In this document: one piece after another, positions 35,849 through 44,284 of the stretch | How positions within the stretch are numbered: the stretch's first letter is position 1 | How the letters are laid out: every line of letters begins with the position of its first letter | Assembly (NCBI GenBank): GCA_902362975.1 | Contig: CABIYO010000004.1 | Location: forward strand, 4,918-68,917 | Length of the DNA: 64,000 nucleotides | Source of the DNA: Caryophanales bacterium | GTDB lineage: Bacteria > Bacillota > Bacilli > Exiguobacteriales > Exiguobacteriaceae | Direction: 5' to 3' | Made by a program: the position numbers and the translations under genes | Notes under the pieces: model-generated | The model's database searches: none | What the model was told of the DNA's origin: nothing | Seen by the model: only the letters and a program-made list of their open reading frames with translations

Positions 35849-36562
35849 TTAGTAAACGGTGACTTGGATTTGGCGACGCCCCCATTGAATCGCATCTTGT
35901 TTCGAATCGACTAATAAATCGACGATATGACCTTTGATTCGGCCACCTGTATCAAGGGCGATCGCATCACCAACACCTTGTATATGGACTTTAGAGCCTA
36001 ATGGGATGATGGCTGGGTCGACTGCGATAATCCGCATCCCGTTATAATAAATCGAGTCGGTCACATCATGACCCGTGGCCGTTAACACACGACCGCCGTA
36101 TGCCTTGTTATCTGCAACATCATTTGAATAAGCCGTTGATTCGACTGTAATAACCTTTGTAGAGGTAGATACCGGTGTCGCATTGACTGTTTGCGTTGCT
36201 GAAGTCGACGATTTTGCAGCTGTTGCCCGTTCCGCTGCTTTACGTTCTTCCTCTGCTTTTCGTTCCGCTTCACGTTTGGCAAGTTTTGCCTTCTCCGCTT
36301 CTTCTTTCGCTTTCTCGGCTGCAAGTCGTTCCGCTTCAATTCGCTTCTCTTCAGCCAAACGTTTTTCTTCAGCGATTTTCTTTTGACGTGCGATTTCTTT
36401 TTTTCGCTCTTCCTCAATCGCCTGTCGTTCTAACTCAAGTGGATTTTGTACAATTTTTTGTTCTGTCCCAATCCCGATTTGTGCAGCATCCGCTTGTATG
36501 GTGAAAGCGAACATGCCAATCATCACGGTTCCAAAGAACATCATATATTTAACTAATTTCAT
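35849..36562 (-). CDS. Secreted 3D-domain cell-wall protein (YocH-like)
   Basis: Exported protein, probably a murein-active enzyme or resuscitation-type factor. A signal peptide (about 1-30, ending near QADAA) leads to a coiled-coil rich in Lys, Glu and Ala (about 45-125), then a Thr/Ser linker and the C-terminal 3D domain with its three aspartates (STAYSN, AVDPAIIPLGSKVHI, ALDTGGRIKGHIVDL). It lacks the LysM repeats of YocH; the coiled coil may replace them. The ATG at MKLVKYMM is taken although AAAGGTG is 14 bases upstream, a long spacing. WalR boxes lie upstream. Confidence 0.85.
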   Translation of the reverse strand: MKLVKYMMFFGTVMIGMFAFTIQADAAQIGIGTEQKIVQNPLELERQAIEEERKKEIARQKKIAEEKRLAEEKRIEAERLAAEKAKEEAEKAKLAKREAERKAEEERKAAERATAAKSSTSATQTVNATPVSTSTKVITVESTAYSNDVADNKAYGGRVLTATGHDVTDSIYYNGMRIIAVDPAIIPLGSKVHIQGVGDAIALDTGGRIKGHIVDLLVDSKQDAIQWGRRQIQVTVY

Positions 36563-36639
36563 CGTAGTAAGGTCATCACCTTTCTCGTTATGTAACGAAC
36601 AGATGTTAATGTACCACGACAGGTCCCGCCAAAGTAGTG

Positions 36640-36668
36640 ATTTTATCGAAGTGAAACATTCCTGACAT
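36640..36668 (-). promoter_or_regulatory. Candidate promoter of the 3D-domain protein gene
   Basis: Minus strand ATGTCA, 17 bases, TAAAAT. An imperfect WalR-like pair (TGTTAC, four bases, TGTAAC) sits at 36684-36699, about 17 bases upstream of the -35. Confidence 0.5.
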
Positions 36669-36738
36669 ATGACAAAAAAAGTGGTTACAGATTGTAACAA
36701 TTGAAAAGAACGTTGGTAGTCCTTATGTTCACAAAAAA

Positions 36739-36755
36739 ATTACAGATTCGTTACA
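36739..36755 (-). promoter_or_regulatory. WalR (YycF) box
   Basis: Minus strand TGTAAC-GAATC-TGTAAT, an exact match to the known WalR consensus TGTWAH-N5-TGTWAH. Confidence 0.7.
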
Positions 36756-36763
36756 ATCAATCG

Positions 36764-36780
36764 TGTAACAAACCTGTAAT
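36764..36780 (+). promoter_or_regulatory. Second WalR (YycF) box, opposite orientation
   Basis: Plus strand TGTAAC-AAACC-TGTAAT, also an exact match. It lies eight bases from the first box. Confidence 0.65.
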
Positions 36781-36800
36781 CTTCCTGTCATGATTAAATC

Positions 36801-37253
36801 TTATTCATTTGACTCAATTTCATACATTCTGAGCATCCCCCACGGTGCGACATCAACTTGAACCGTGAACGATTGCTTTCCTTTTATAGCATCCATCTCA
36901 TCTTGAGACACACGATACGACCCCATTTCTTCTATATAAAGAAGTCGATCATAATAGTTTGCCCGAATTCCACCAAAAAACGGTTTCGACTCAATTCGAT
37001 TGATGACTGCATAACCCTCTTCCCCTTCTTTAAAGGAAACATATACCGTTCCGGTTTCGACATCTTGTCGTCCTTTGAAGGCATCATATTCGAGATAGAC
37101 GGAATCTCCAAAATAAGGGTCATAAGGCTCGAACGAAGACCCTTTAAACGTGTACGTCTCCCCGACCCACGAAATAGCATAAACAAGTACCACAAAGCAG
37201 ATTGCAATCAGGACTTGGACAACCGGGATCACCCAGACAGAAAACCGTTTCAT
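36801..37253 (-). CDS. GDYXXLXY-domain protein
   Basis: Membrane-anchored protein of about 150 residues. One N-terminal helix (about 8-28) is followed by an extracytoplasmic domain holding FGDSVYLEYD, the signature of the GDYXXLXY family, and a beta-rich remainder. Its ATG overlaps the stop of the DUF2157 gene as ATGA. The family commonly pairs with DUF2157 membrane proteins, as here. Function unknown. Confidence 0.85.
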   Translation of the reverse strand: MKRFSVWVIPVVQVLIAICFVVLVYAISWVGETYTFKGSSFEPYDPYFGDSVYLEYDAFKGRQDVETGTVYVSFKEGEEGYAVINRIESKPFFGGIRANYYDRLLYIEEMGSYRVSQDEMDAIKGKQSFTVQVDVAPWGMLRMYEIESNE

Positions 37254-38425
37254 GTCGTCACATCCCCTCTCGTTCGATTACGCCACCATAATGCGAGTGA
37301 CAACGCAAAGACGATTAACGCACCAATCAAGAAGAAGAGTGAGATATCGAGCCGGTCCCATACGTAGATAAAGTAAATTGTCAGTTGAACGATTAAGAAA
37401 TAGAGGAAGGCGAATATTGTCGGTTGTCGTGTCACGTCTTGGCGAATCAAGTACGCAAGTGCAATCACCTCGATGATGATCGCCAGTAAAACTCCTGAAT
37501 CTTCATACAGTGCAAATGGGATGACTGCAAGGAAACTTACCCAGAGTAGGTCGTTTCGTCTGTGAATCAAATAGACGGCAACGAGTGCCACCGACAAAAG
37601 TGTCGCTTCAATGACGGAAGGCGGTCTTTGGGAGAGCCAACTTTCTGTCACGTTAATTAAATAACCAATTGATAGAACGGCCGCAGTGAACAGATACGTT
37701 GCTTGCCATGCGGCTTGTTTTCGATAGAATAAGAGCATTGCATGCAAGATGACGAGTGACCAAAGCGGCCACAGTCTTCCCTCATAATCGATATACTGGC
37801 CGAAAATATTGAGAATGCCATAAAAGGTTAGCCAGGCAAACGTGCGGTCCAACGATTCATCGACGAAATGGAACCATACCCATGTCACGATTAGAGCAAT
37901 CCCAATCAAAATCAGCCCGATGCTTTCGAAACTATTGGTGATGGCTAAAAATGCCGCGATTGCGGTGATCATGGAGAATATGACATGCTCATACAAGATG
38001 CGATGAAGTACTGCCATCGCAAAGATAATCCAGAACAATAGAGTCAATTGGCCAGACAGGTTATACGTCGTGAAAATGACCGCCATGGTCGCGATAAAGA
38101 AAACGAACCCTAGTACACGTAACAGCGTGACATATCTTGGGGTTCTTAAGCGAACCCGCTCGGCAAACACATAAAATCCAACCATAAATAAAAGAAACAA
38201 ACCGATTTTCAAAAGGTCAGGAATCGCTTGCCAGTTGGCTGCGACGAAACTGAAAAGGCTAAGAGCCAACAAAATGGATCCGACAATAACCAAAACGGGT
38301 GGCTTGTGATCATGTTGCTCACTAGCCGCCCGTCGTTTATGTTCATAGTCGACTAGTCTTAACCCCGTCGCTTCATCCAATAAACCCGCCTCTTGCCATT
38401 CACGTACTTTTTTGTCAATGGACAC
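37250..38425 (-). CDS. DUF2157 multi-pass membrane protein
   Basis: About 391 residues with an N-terminal soluble DUF2157 domain (KKVREWQEAGLLDEATGLRL, then VLVIVGSILLALSLFSFVAAN) and about 12 hydrophobic helices. The start is placed at GTG before SIDKK, nine bases after AAAGGG, because family members begin there; ATG and TTG choices upstream have poorer spacing. The function of the family is unknown. It is co-transcribed with the GDYXXLXY gene downstream and probably the DUF2187 gene upstream. Confidence 0.85.
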   Translation of the reverse strand: MSIDKKVREWQEAGLLDEATGLRLVDYEHKRRAASEQHDHKPPVLVIVGSILLALSLFSFVAANWQAIPDLLKIGLFLLFMVGFYVFAERVRLRTPRYVTLLRVLGFVFFIATMAVIFTTYNLSGQLTLLFWIIFAMAVLHRILYEHVIFSMITAIAAFLAITNSFESIGLILIGIALIVTWVWFHFVDESLDRTFAWLTFYGILNIFGQYIDYEGRLWPLWSLVILHAMLLFYRKQAAWQATYLFTAAVLSIGYLINVTESWLSQRPPSVIEATLLSVALVAVYLIHRRNDLLWVSFLAVIPFALYEDSGVLLAIIIEVIALAYLIRQDVTRQPTIFAFLYFLIVQLTIYFIYVWDRLDISLFFLIGALIVFALSLALWWRNRTRGDVTT

Positions 38426-38450
38426 CTGAATCATCCCTTTCAGAAAAAGG

Positions 38451-38651
38451 TCAGCTGGCGCGTTCAATCAATTCCAATTCTGATTTTAGTAAAACTTGTT
38501 TCTCGAACTCAAGTCCGAGCTGTTGAAACTCTTCCATGATCGAGACGTCACCGATCACAGTATTGGTCAGTACGGCGGTCACTTCAGCGACCCATCCTTC
38601 ACGAGTCGACTTCACGATATCACCTACGAGGAATTCTTCAGACACACCCAT
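38451..38651 (-). CDS. DUF2187-family small protein (YkvS-like)
   Basis: A 66-residue soluble protein with the compact beta pattern GDIVKSTREGWVAEVTAVL and NTVIGDVSIM, like the DUF2187/YkvS group. It lies 25 bases upstream of the DUF2157 gene. Function unknown; the fold suggests a small barrel that may bind nucleic acid or protein. Confidence 0.7.
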   Translation of the reverse strand: MGVSEEFLVGDIVKSTREGWVAEVTAVLTNTVIGDVSIMEEFQQLGLEFEKQVLLKSELELIERAS

Positions 38652-38691
38652 TCACTTCCAATCTAAATTTGTTTCTATCATTATAACGAAA

Positions 38692-39324
38692 TTATAACCG
38701 TTTGAATACGTTTTCTTTTATCCGTTTAATAAATTGTGTCAAGAATTTTCCAGTAAGTCCCCAAATGATGTAGTCTTCATGTTCATAAAAAGGTTCTTTC
38801 ATTTTAATTACCCGTTTTTTGTACGCTTTAGCATTCGCCAATCGATCTAACGGAATATTTTGATCCGGACTCATCGTCCATTCCATCTCTCCGTGGAATG
38901 GATCAATCATGAGTAATGTGGAAATCGGTACGGTAAACAAATGATCGACCTCATCCGTCCCTTCCACACTCGGTACTTCCGATAGGATTCCGACAAACGG
39001 AAAAATCAATTGACGATGAGGCGTAGCAAGCGGTCGCAATTTGCCTACGACTTCTACTTTATCTGCAGAAATCTCTAACTCTTCGCATGTTTCCCGGATT
39101 GCCGCTTCTACGGGTGTTTCTCCTTTTTCAAGGCGTCCCCCTGGAAATGAGATCTCCCCAGGTTGCTGCCGCATCGTGTGGGCGCGTACCTCAAACACGA
39201 CGTGCCATTCCTGATCGATCTGAACGAGTGGGATTAACACTGCCGCTGTCTGTTCATAATCTTCATCCATTGTAAAACTATCTCGAATCTGTTCTTCTGT
39301 GATCCATGGATGCACAATGCTCAC
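38692..39324 (-). CDS. CoA pyrophosphatase-type Nudix hydrolase
   Basis: Cytoplasmic Nudix enzyme of 210 residues that probably cleaves coenzyme A or its oxidised forms to 3'-phospho-AMP and phosphopantetheine. The Nudix box begins [17 protein letters not shown] and continues CEELEI, and the motif upstream, [17 protein letters not shown], is the CoA-specific UPF0035 signature. The start is GTG behind AAGGTGA; a second GTG nine bases on is possible. It is separate from the DUF2187 gene by 40 bases. Confidence 0.88.
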   Translation of the reverse strand: MSIVHPWITEEQIRDSFTMDEDYEQTAAVLIPLVQIDQEWHVVFEVRAHTMRQQPGEISFPGGRLEKGETPVEAAIRETCEELEISADKVEVVGKLRPLATPHRQLIFPFVGILSEVPSVEGTDEVDHLFTVPISTLLMIDPFHGEMEWTMSPDQNIPLDRLANAKAYKKRVIKMKEPFYEHEDYIIWGLTGKFLTQFIKRIKENVFKRL

Positions 39325-39427
39325 TCACCTTCCATCATCGAATATCATATATCGTTCTATACCCTACTTTTCGTTTAGTCGCTGCCAATGTCGGAAATAT
39401 CATTATTAATGATAGGAGTTGATCAGC

Positions 39428-40966
39428 GTGGACGAACAAGTAGATGTATTGATTGTCGGTGCCGGACCAACCGGCTTGACGCTCGGACTCACCTTAGCCA
39501 GATATGGCGTATCTTTTCAAATCATTGATCGTAAGACGACCCCGTCGGACAATTCACGAGCTATCGGGATTCAGCCGCGGACCATCGAAGTGTTTTCTCG
39601 TTTAGATGTTGCGCAAGAAGTGCTAGAGCGTGCCCGAACAATTGAACGGGGGAATCTATATTTTTCGGGACAGTGGACAGCAAAGCTTGAGTTCTCCAAA
39701 CTCGTGACCCCTTATCCGTTCGTGACGTTGTTACGTCAAAATGAAACCGAAGAGATTTTGGAACGTGCCCTACGAAAACATGGACATGTTGTGAAGCGCG
39801 GTGAAACGTTGTCATCCATCACTCAATACCCATCCCGTACAATCGCATATTTGACCGCTACAGACGGGCGAAATCGTGCTGTTGAAGCGAAATACATTGC
39901 CGCCGCCGATGGAGCCAACAGTTCGGTTCGTCGGATGCTCGCCCTTCCGTTTAGTGGTAAATCGTTCAAAGAGGCTTGGGTGCTAGCCGATTTGAAGGCG
40001 GATTGGCCGATATCCCGGGAAGAAGTTCATATCTTTTTCTCGGATCGAGGAGTGCTCGAAGTCTTCCCGCTCACGGATGAAACAATTCGCATCACGGGAA
40101 ACTTGAGAACGGATGAATCATTCCAAGAGTCGGATCTTCAAGAATTGGTGGAGCAACGCAGTCATATGCCGGTCCATATTCATGATGTGGAATGGTTCTC
40201 CTTATTCCGCGTGCATAATCGCATGGTCGATACGTTCATACACAATCGCATCATTCTCATGGGGGATGCGGCACATATTAACTCCCCGGTCGGAGGACAA
40301 GGGATGAACACCGGGATAGCGGATGCCTTCAACTTAGGTTGGAAACTGTGGTTACATCTCAAAACTGGCGCCCTCCATCACGTCGTGTCCACCTATCGAG
40401 ACGAGCGAGAATACGTAGCCCGCAACGTGCTTCAGACGACGAATATCGCAACGGAGATGTTGCAGATGACCCTCCCGATGCTCTTGCCGTTCCAAGCAAT
40501 CGGTGCCGATGTCTTCACTCGCGTCAATTTCGTCAACCAAAAGATCACCGAACGGATTTCTCAGCTCCATTTATCGTATCCGAATGCGCTTCGGTTCCCG
40601 TTTCGTCGCGTTGCGGAAGGAAAGATTTTTCCGGAGACTGAGATTTTACGAACGGATGACGGGTTTCGGACAAAAATATCCAAAATCGCGGACGGACGGT
40701 TTCAAGTGCTCGTATTTGACGACGGGAAACGTGATTTGACGTCCATTTATGCCTATTTGAACAAGAACCAGCCGTTCATTCAAACGATTACCTTATCTAA
40801 GACGAGTCGCCCGTTTTTCGATCAAGGAAACGAACTAGCCAAATCACTTTTTATGAAACGTGGCATATTGGTCATTCGTCCAGACGGTTATTTGTTGCAT
40901 AAGCAACATCACGTTCGCTTAAAGCCGTTACAGGACAAGTTGGCCGTCTGGCTGCCGTCCTCTTGA
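39428..40966 (+). CDS. FAD-dependent aromatic-type monooxygenase
   Basis: Flavoprotein hydroxylase of the PheA/TfdB/MhpA group, which uses NAD(P)H and oxygen. Motifs are the Rossmann DVLIVGAGPTGLTLG, the DG motif AADGANSSVRR and the GD motif LMGDAAHINSPVGGQGMNTG. A C-terminal thioredoxin-like region (about 400-510) is typical of the phenol hydroxylase type. GTG is chosen as start, nine bases after AGGAG. It is monocistronic, without ring-cleavage genes nearby, so a degradation pathway is not shown. Confidence 0.87.
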   Translation: MDEQVDVLIVGAGPTGLTLGLTLARYGVSFQIIDRKTTPSDNSRAIGIQPRTIEVFSRLDVAQEVLERARTIERGNLYFSGQWTAKLEFSKLVTPYPFVTLLRQNETEEILERALRKHGHVVKRGETLSSITQYPSRTIAYLTATDGRNRAVEAKYIAAADGANSSVRRMLALPFSGKSFKEAWVLADLKADWPISREEVHIFFSDRGVLEVFPLTDETIRITGNLRTDESFQESDLQELVEQRSHMPVHIHDVEWFSLFRVHNRMVDTFIHNRIILMGDAAHINSPVGGQGMNTGIADAFNLGWKLWLHLKTGALHHVVSTYRDEREYVARNVLQTTNIATEMLQMTLPMLLPFQAIGADVFTRVNFVNQKITERISQLHLSYPNALRFPFRRVAEGKIFPETEILRTDDGFRTKISKIADGRFQVLVFDDGKRDLTSIYAYLNKNQPFIQTITLSKTSRPFFDQGNELAKSLFMKRGILVIRPDGYLLHKQHHVRLKPLQDKLAVWLPSS

Positions 40967-40978
40967 ACGTGTATAAAT

Positions 40979-41009
40979 GGAGAGCCTCACCGAATGGGTG
41001 AAGCTCTCC
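40979..41009. terminator. Stem-loop between convergent genes, probable terminator
   Basis: GGAGAGC-TCACC arm pairs with GGGTGA-GCTCTCC over GAAT, with one mismatch. T runs are weak on both sides. Confidence 0.55.
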
Positions 41010-41018
41010 ATGTCATGA

Positions 41019-41267
41019 CTATTCAACGTTTACATATAGAATACCTGGTTTCGAGAGCGTCAAATCGTAAAACGCTTCAAACGCCTCGATATCTTCTAAT
41101 TTTCGGAAATCGATTTGATCTGTTTCTTCATTCGGAATGGCCACGATGATACCTTCCTCTGTCGATTTGATCATGCCCGTTTGTCCGTTATGCATTCGAA
41201 TATAAAGTACTTGCTGATTTTCTAGGAGTGAGATCGCCTCTCGTCTCGATTGAATCGGTTTTTTCAT
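41019..41267 (-). CDS. Hypothetical protein, 82 residues
   Basis: Not recognised. Small soluble acidic protein beginning MKKPIQSRREAISLLENQQ. The ATG follows GAGGGGATGAA, and earlier starts lack a binding site. The pattern suggests a helix, a beta-rich middle (VLYIRMHNGQTGMIKS, EGIIVAIPNEE) and a final strand GILYVNVE. It has no close operon partner. Confidence 0.65.
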   Translation of the reverse strand: MKKPIQSRREAISLLENQQVLYIRMHNGQTGMIKSTEEGIIVAIPNEETDQIDFRKLEDIEAFEAFYDLTLSKPGILYVNVE

Positions 41268-41352
41268 TTCATCCCCTCTTTCCATTTCAGTATACCGTTC
41301 GCTCCATATTGCTTTCAACTCGCCACACCATTAAACTTGTGTAAAGAAGGGG

Positions 41353-41649
41353 TTGAAGGCATTGGAAACATTATTGATCATCGTACTCGCCATTTTGTTT
41401 GTCATTTTGGTCTCGATTCGAACAATTCGCAACTTAAAGTGGGTTCGTTTCGGTGAAGCATTCGGGAAACAAGGTGAAGAACTTTTAGGTGATTATCATT
41501 ATTTGACCGAGCAGGGCATCACCTGTCGTGTGGAACAAGGACTACCGACCGGCAAACTATTGAAGCCGCTAGCAAAAAACTTGGACGATCGCGTTGCACT
41601 ATTCGTTCACCGAGATGATGCGGCAAAAGCAAGAGAACTTTTAAAATAA
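41353..41649 (+). CDS. Small membrane-anchored protein, 98 residues
   Basis: One N-terminal membrane helix (about 5-22, LLIIVLAILFVILVSI) then a cytoplasmic domain of about 75 residues ending VALFVHRDDAAKARELLK, which recalls DUF2007-type signal proteins; this likeness is weak. The start is TTG at one of two positions nine bases apart behind AAGAAGGGG. A strong two-way terminator follows. Function unknown. Confidence 0.6.
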   Translation: MKALETLLIIVLAILFVILVSIRTIRNLKWVRFGEAFGKQGEELLGDYHYLTEQGITCRVEQGLPTGKLLKPLAKNLDDRVALFVHRDDAAKARELLK

Positions 41650-41688
41650 GAAGAAGGCCGAATGATCGATTCGGCCTTCTTCTTATTT
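41644..41688. terminator. Strong bidirectional terminator
   Basis: A perfect 20-pair stem, with AATAAGAAGAAGGCCGAAT as its left arm, closes over a five-base loop between convergent genes. Its minus-strand end overlaps the stop of the NERD-like gene. Confidence 0.92.
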
Positions 41689-42258
41689 ATGTACTTGTCG
41701 CTCAGAACAATAATAGGCGATTTGTTTGACGAGCGGCTCTGTCAACGTCTTAAGGTTCGTTTTACTGATCACCTGATTCACTAGAGCAAATGAATCTCCA
41801 CAATTCGCCTTAATTCGTTCTAACTTCAATCGTTCCGTTTCCGGAAAAATTAAAAACGAATAGACGGGAATTGCTTGATTACACTCTTTTTTTAATCGTG
41901 ACCGCACTTGTTTGGTCATCCGTTCTAACTCCGTCACAGGATGAGGATAAACCTGTTTCCATCCCATCGAGGTCTCGGTTCGACATTCCCGGTTCGTCAA
42001 ATGGACGGGGGCTGGAGTTCGATTTAATTGAATCAAGAATACGCCTTTAGGTCCGACAAGCACGTAATGAACGAGATCATCCCCTAATTTAACTTGCTCA
42101 ATCATCATCCAATCAAATCGGCATGTTTGTCTGATGTTTTCGACGAGACAATCTGTATAGCAGGTTGGTGCTTTCATCACTTCTTCTTTCACACGAAACA
42201 GCTTTTTTGTCTGTTGTTTGACTGGTTGTTTCTCCGTGGCCGTTAACACTTGCAACAT
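41683..42258 (-). CDS. NERD-like domain protein
   Basis: A 191-residue soluble protein. Residues about 55-75 (DLVHYVLVGPKGVFLIQLN) look like the core of the nuclease-related NERD domain, where the usual text is close to VxHVVVGPKGIFVIExK. Here the catalytic Glu-x-Lys is replaced by Gln-x-Asn, so nuclease activity is doubtful. The ATG follows GGGGGTGGAGTCC. It is the last gene after gpsB, 19 bases away. The family call is tentative. Confidence 0.55.
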   Translation of the reverse strand: MLQVLTATEKQPVKQQTKKLFRVKEEVMKAPTCYTDCLVENIRQTCRFDWMMIEQVKLGDDLVHYVLVGPKGVFLIQLNRTPAPVHLTNRECRTETSMGWKQVYPHPVTELERMTKQVRSRLKKECNQAIPVYSFLIFPETERLKLERIKANCGDSFALVNQVISKTNLKTLTEPLVKQIAYYCSERQVHK

Positions 42259-42277
42259 GGACTCCACCCCCTATTCG

Positions 42278-42574
42278 TTATTCGCTTGGACCGACTTGCT
42301 TTCCAAAGACCGCTTTTTCGAGATTTGAAATTCGGCGTAACATGTCATAATTTGAGGCAACCGGCTGTGCTGGTTTAACCGGTTCCGATACAGGCGCAGA
42401 TTCCCGTCGCAACGAGTCGTTTTCTTTTTGAAGACGCTCGATTTCTTTCGTCATTTTTTCATAATCGCGAATGACGACATCTAAAAATTGATCGACTTCT
42501 TCTTGTGAATAACCACGTAATGCGGTCTTGAATTCTTGTTTATAAATCGCTTCTGCTGTTAATTCCGTTTGCAT
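42278..42574 (-). CDS. gpsB: Cell division adaptor GpsB
   Basis: Coiled-coil protein that guides penicillin-binding proteins, in B. subtilis PBP1 (PonA), between the sidewall and the septum. The N-terminal DivIVA-like part (YKQEFKTALRGYSQEEVDQFLD) is followed by a coiled coil (about 40-70), a proline-rich linker and the conserved C-terminal MLRRISNLEKAVFG. With the second ATG it has 98 residues, the same as B. subtilis GpsB. It starts close after ypsA, as in Bacillus, and the ponA gene is nearby. Confidence 0.95.
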   Translation of the reverse strand: MQTELTAEAIYKQEFKTALRGYSQEEVDQFLDVVIRDYEKMTKEIERLQKENDSLRRESAPVSEPVKPAQPVASNYDMLRRISNLEKAVFGKQVGPSE

Positions 42575-42578
42575 CATA

Positions 42579-43124
42579 TCACTCCCATTGTTGTTTCCAT
42601 TGTTTTTCTTCTTCAATGACTCGTAAGTCTTCTTGTGTGATCAAGAAAACTTCCATGTTCGGCTTTCGCCGAGCCCCATCGACTAGAAACCGGGGACTTC
42701 CTTCCGTTTCTTCGTCATACAAGGTGATCAACCCTTCTGCTTTATCTAAAAAGAATGCCGTTTTTGCGCGTAGTTGACTTGGGTCTTCGTATGGACGCTG
42801 CGTCAGCGATTCAAAAAAGTCTGCCTCGAGTTGCAGTTGCACAAATAGTTCTTGTTCGAATGGTTTATAGCGCTCGTCCATATTTAAGAATGGAGGAAAC
42901 ACGGCAATTTTAATCGGATAGGTTTCTCTTAACTCTAACAATACTTGTCCAGCCCACAATTCACAACCATTCGTTCCACTTAATATGAACCATTCAGCAC
43001 CTAATTCGATGACTTCAAGTATCTTTTTCCGATAAGCTTCTTGAATGATTTCAACACCCGGATGATCCGCTTTGAAGATGCCGAGTTCATGAGGACGATA
43101 TCCTGTGACGGCTACTACTTTCAT
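42579..43124 (-). CDS. ypsA: YpsA, SLOG/DUF1273 protein
   Basis: Rossmann-like SLOG superfamily protein that probably binds a nucleotide or ADP-ribose ligand; in Firmicutes YpsA influences cell division. The N-terminal VVAVTGYRPHELGIF and the glycine motif FILSGTNGCELWAGQV are characteristic. Length is 181 residues. It overlaps mrfB by four bases and is directly upstream of gpsB, the conserved Bacilli order. Confidence 0.93.
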   Translation of the reverse strand: MKVVAVTGYRPHELGIFKADHPGVEIIQEAYRKKILEVIELGAEWFILSGTNGCELWAGQVLLELRETYPIKIAVFPPFLNMDERYKPFEQELFVQLQLEADFFESLTQRPYEDPSQLRAKTAFFLDKAEGLITLYDEETEGSPRFLVDGARRKPNMEVFLITQEDLRVIEEEKQWKQQWE

Positions 43125-44284
43125 GTTCGCTTCCTTTCTAGGCGAGCACGGCGATGTTCTAACGCATCTTTCTCGCGTTGCAACGTTTGACGTAACACCG
43201 TCCGCTTTTGATCAAGAATCTCTAACGCTCGCTCCGTGTACTCAATCGCTAAAGCCACGTCCTTTTGTTTATGCTCTGCATATTTGGCGAGTTCGACGTA
43301 CCCTTCAATCGTATGAAGCGACTCAAATAGCGGAATGGCCTCCTCAAATCGTCCAGCCCGTTTTAATAACATCGCTTGCCGCATGATGGCACGCTTCGAT
43401 GGACTCGGGAGTTGCTCAAACTCTCTCAGCGCTTGATCTTGTTCGCCAAGGTCATGTAGCCAGTGGGCACGTTCCTCCCCGAAATCAGTTATCGGGGTCG
43501 TAACGAGTTGACTGAGACGCGTATACAAGGAGACGAGGCTTAAACAGTCCGCATGATGGTGCTCAAGGACCGGAAGCAATATTTCTGGATTCCGTTCTTT
43601 GACGTATTGAAAATAGTGCATCGGTGCCAAAAATCCAGGAAGGTCATCCGTTCGTTCATGACCAAAGTATGCTTCGACCGCTTTTAATGATACTGATTCT
43701 AGCCTCGGTTTTAACAATCGTCTTGCAGCGTGAAGTAAATCGACATGACCCACTGAAGGTAATTGTTTCACCCGTGATTTGACGAACGTGTGTCTCGTCT
43801 TGATTTGAGGCCAATCAAATGACTTCCCGTTATAGGTGACGAATCGTACCTCATCTCCGATGTCTTGCAAGAAATGATAGTAAAAGGCGGTTTCAAACGC
43901 CGGATGAGGTAGCACGTATTGAATCATTTCAAGTTGTTCCGCACGAATCCGTGCAAACCCGATTAAAAAAATCGACGTTCCAGACCCACGTAAACCGGTC
44001 GTCTCCGTATCCATGAACAGGACTTGGTCGGGGTCTAAGTCGACGGCGAAAAACGGATGCTCGGTTCGAGCCATCATCTGTCCTGCTTCTCCAAACTTGA
44101 AGTCGTGATACACCTCATCAAGGGGATATGTCTTCCGGATCCGGACGCACCATTCCCCTTCGAATGTCAAGATCTCTCCACCTTGTCCCATCCACTTTTG
44201 CTGTTCCACTTCATCAGGGGTCGCAACACTAGCTTTTGGGGCAGGTTCGTTCGTTTTGATTAATCTAGATAGTTTAGCTTTCAT
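43121..44284 (-). CDS. mrfB: MrfB (YprB), RNase H-like exonuclease of mitomycin repair
   Basis: Metal-dependent DEDD-type 3'-5' exonuclease that works with MrfA in UvrA-independent repair of mitomycin-type damage in B. subtilis. Catalytic residues fit Asp/Glu in LFMDTETTGLRG, Asp in NGKSFDWPQI, and His-His-Ala-Asp in EHHHADCLSL. After the nuclease domain (about 85-250) the C-terminal 120 residues are TPR-like helices. It overlaps both mrfA and ypsA by four bases. Confidence 0.93.
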   Translation of the reverse strand: MKAKLSRLIKTNEPAPKASVATPDEVEQQKWMGQGGEILTFEGEWCVRIRKTYPLDEVYHDFKFGEAGQMMARTEHPFFAVDLDPDQVLFMDTETTGLRGSGTSIFLIGFARIRAEQLEMIQYVLPHPAFETAFYYHFLQDIGDEVRFVTYNGKSFDWPQIKTRHTFVKSRVKQLPSVGHVDLLHAARRLLKPRLESVSLKAVEAYFGHERTDDLPGFLAPMHYFQYVKERNPEILLPVLEHHHADCLSLVSLYTRLSQLVTTPITDFGEERAHWLHDLGEQDQALREFEQLPSPSKRAIMRQAMLLKRAGRFEEAIPLFESLHTIEGYVELAKYAEHKQKDVALAIEYTERALEILDQKRTVLRQTLQREKDALEHRRARLERKRT

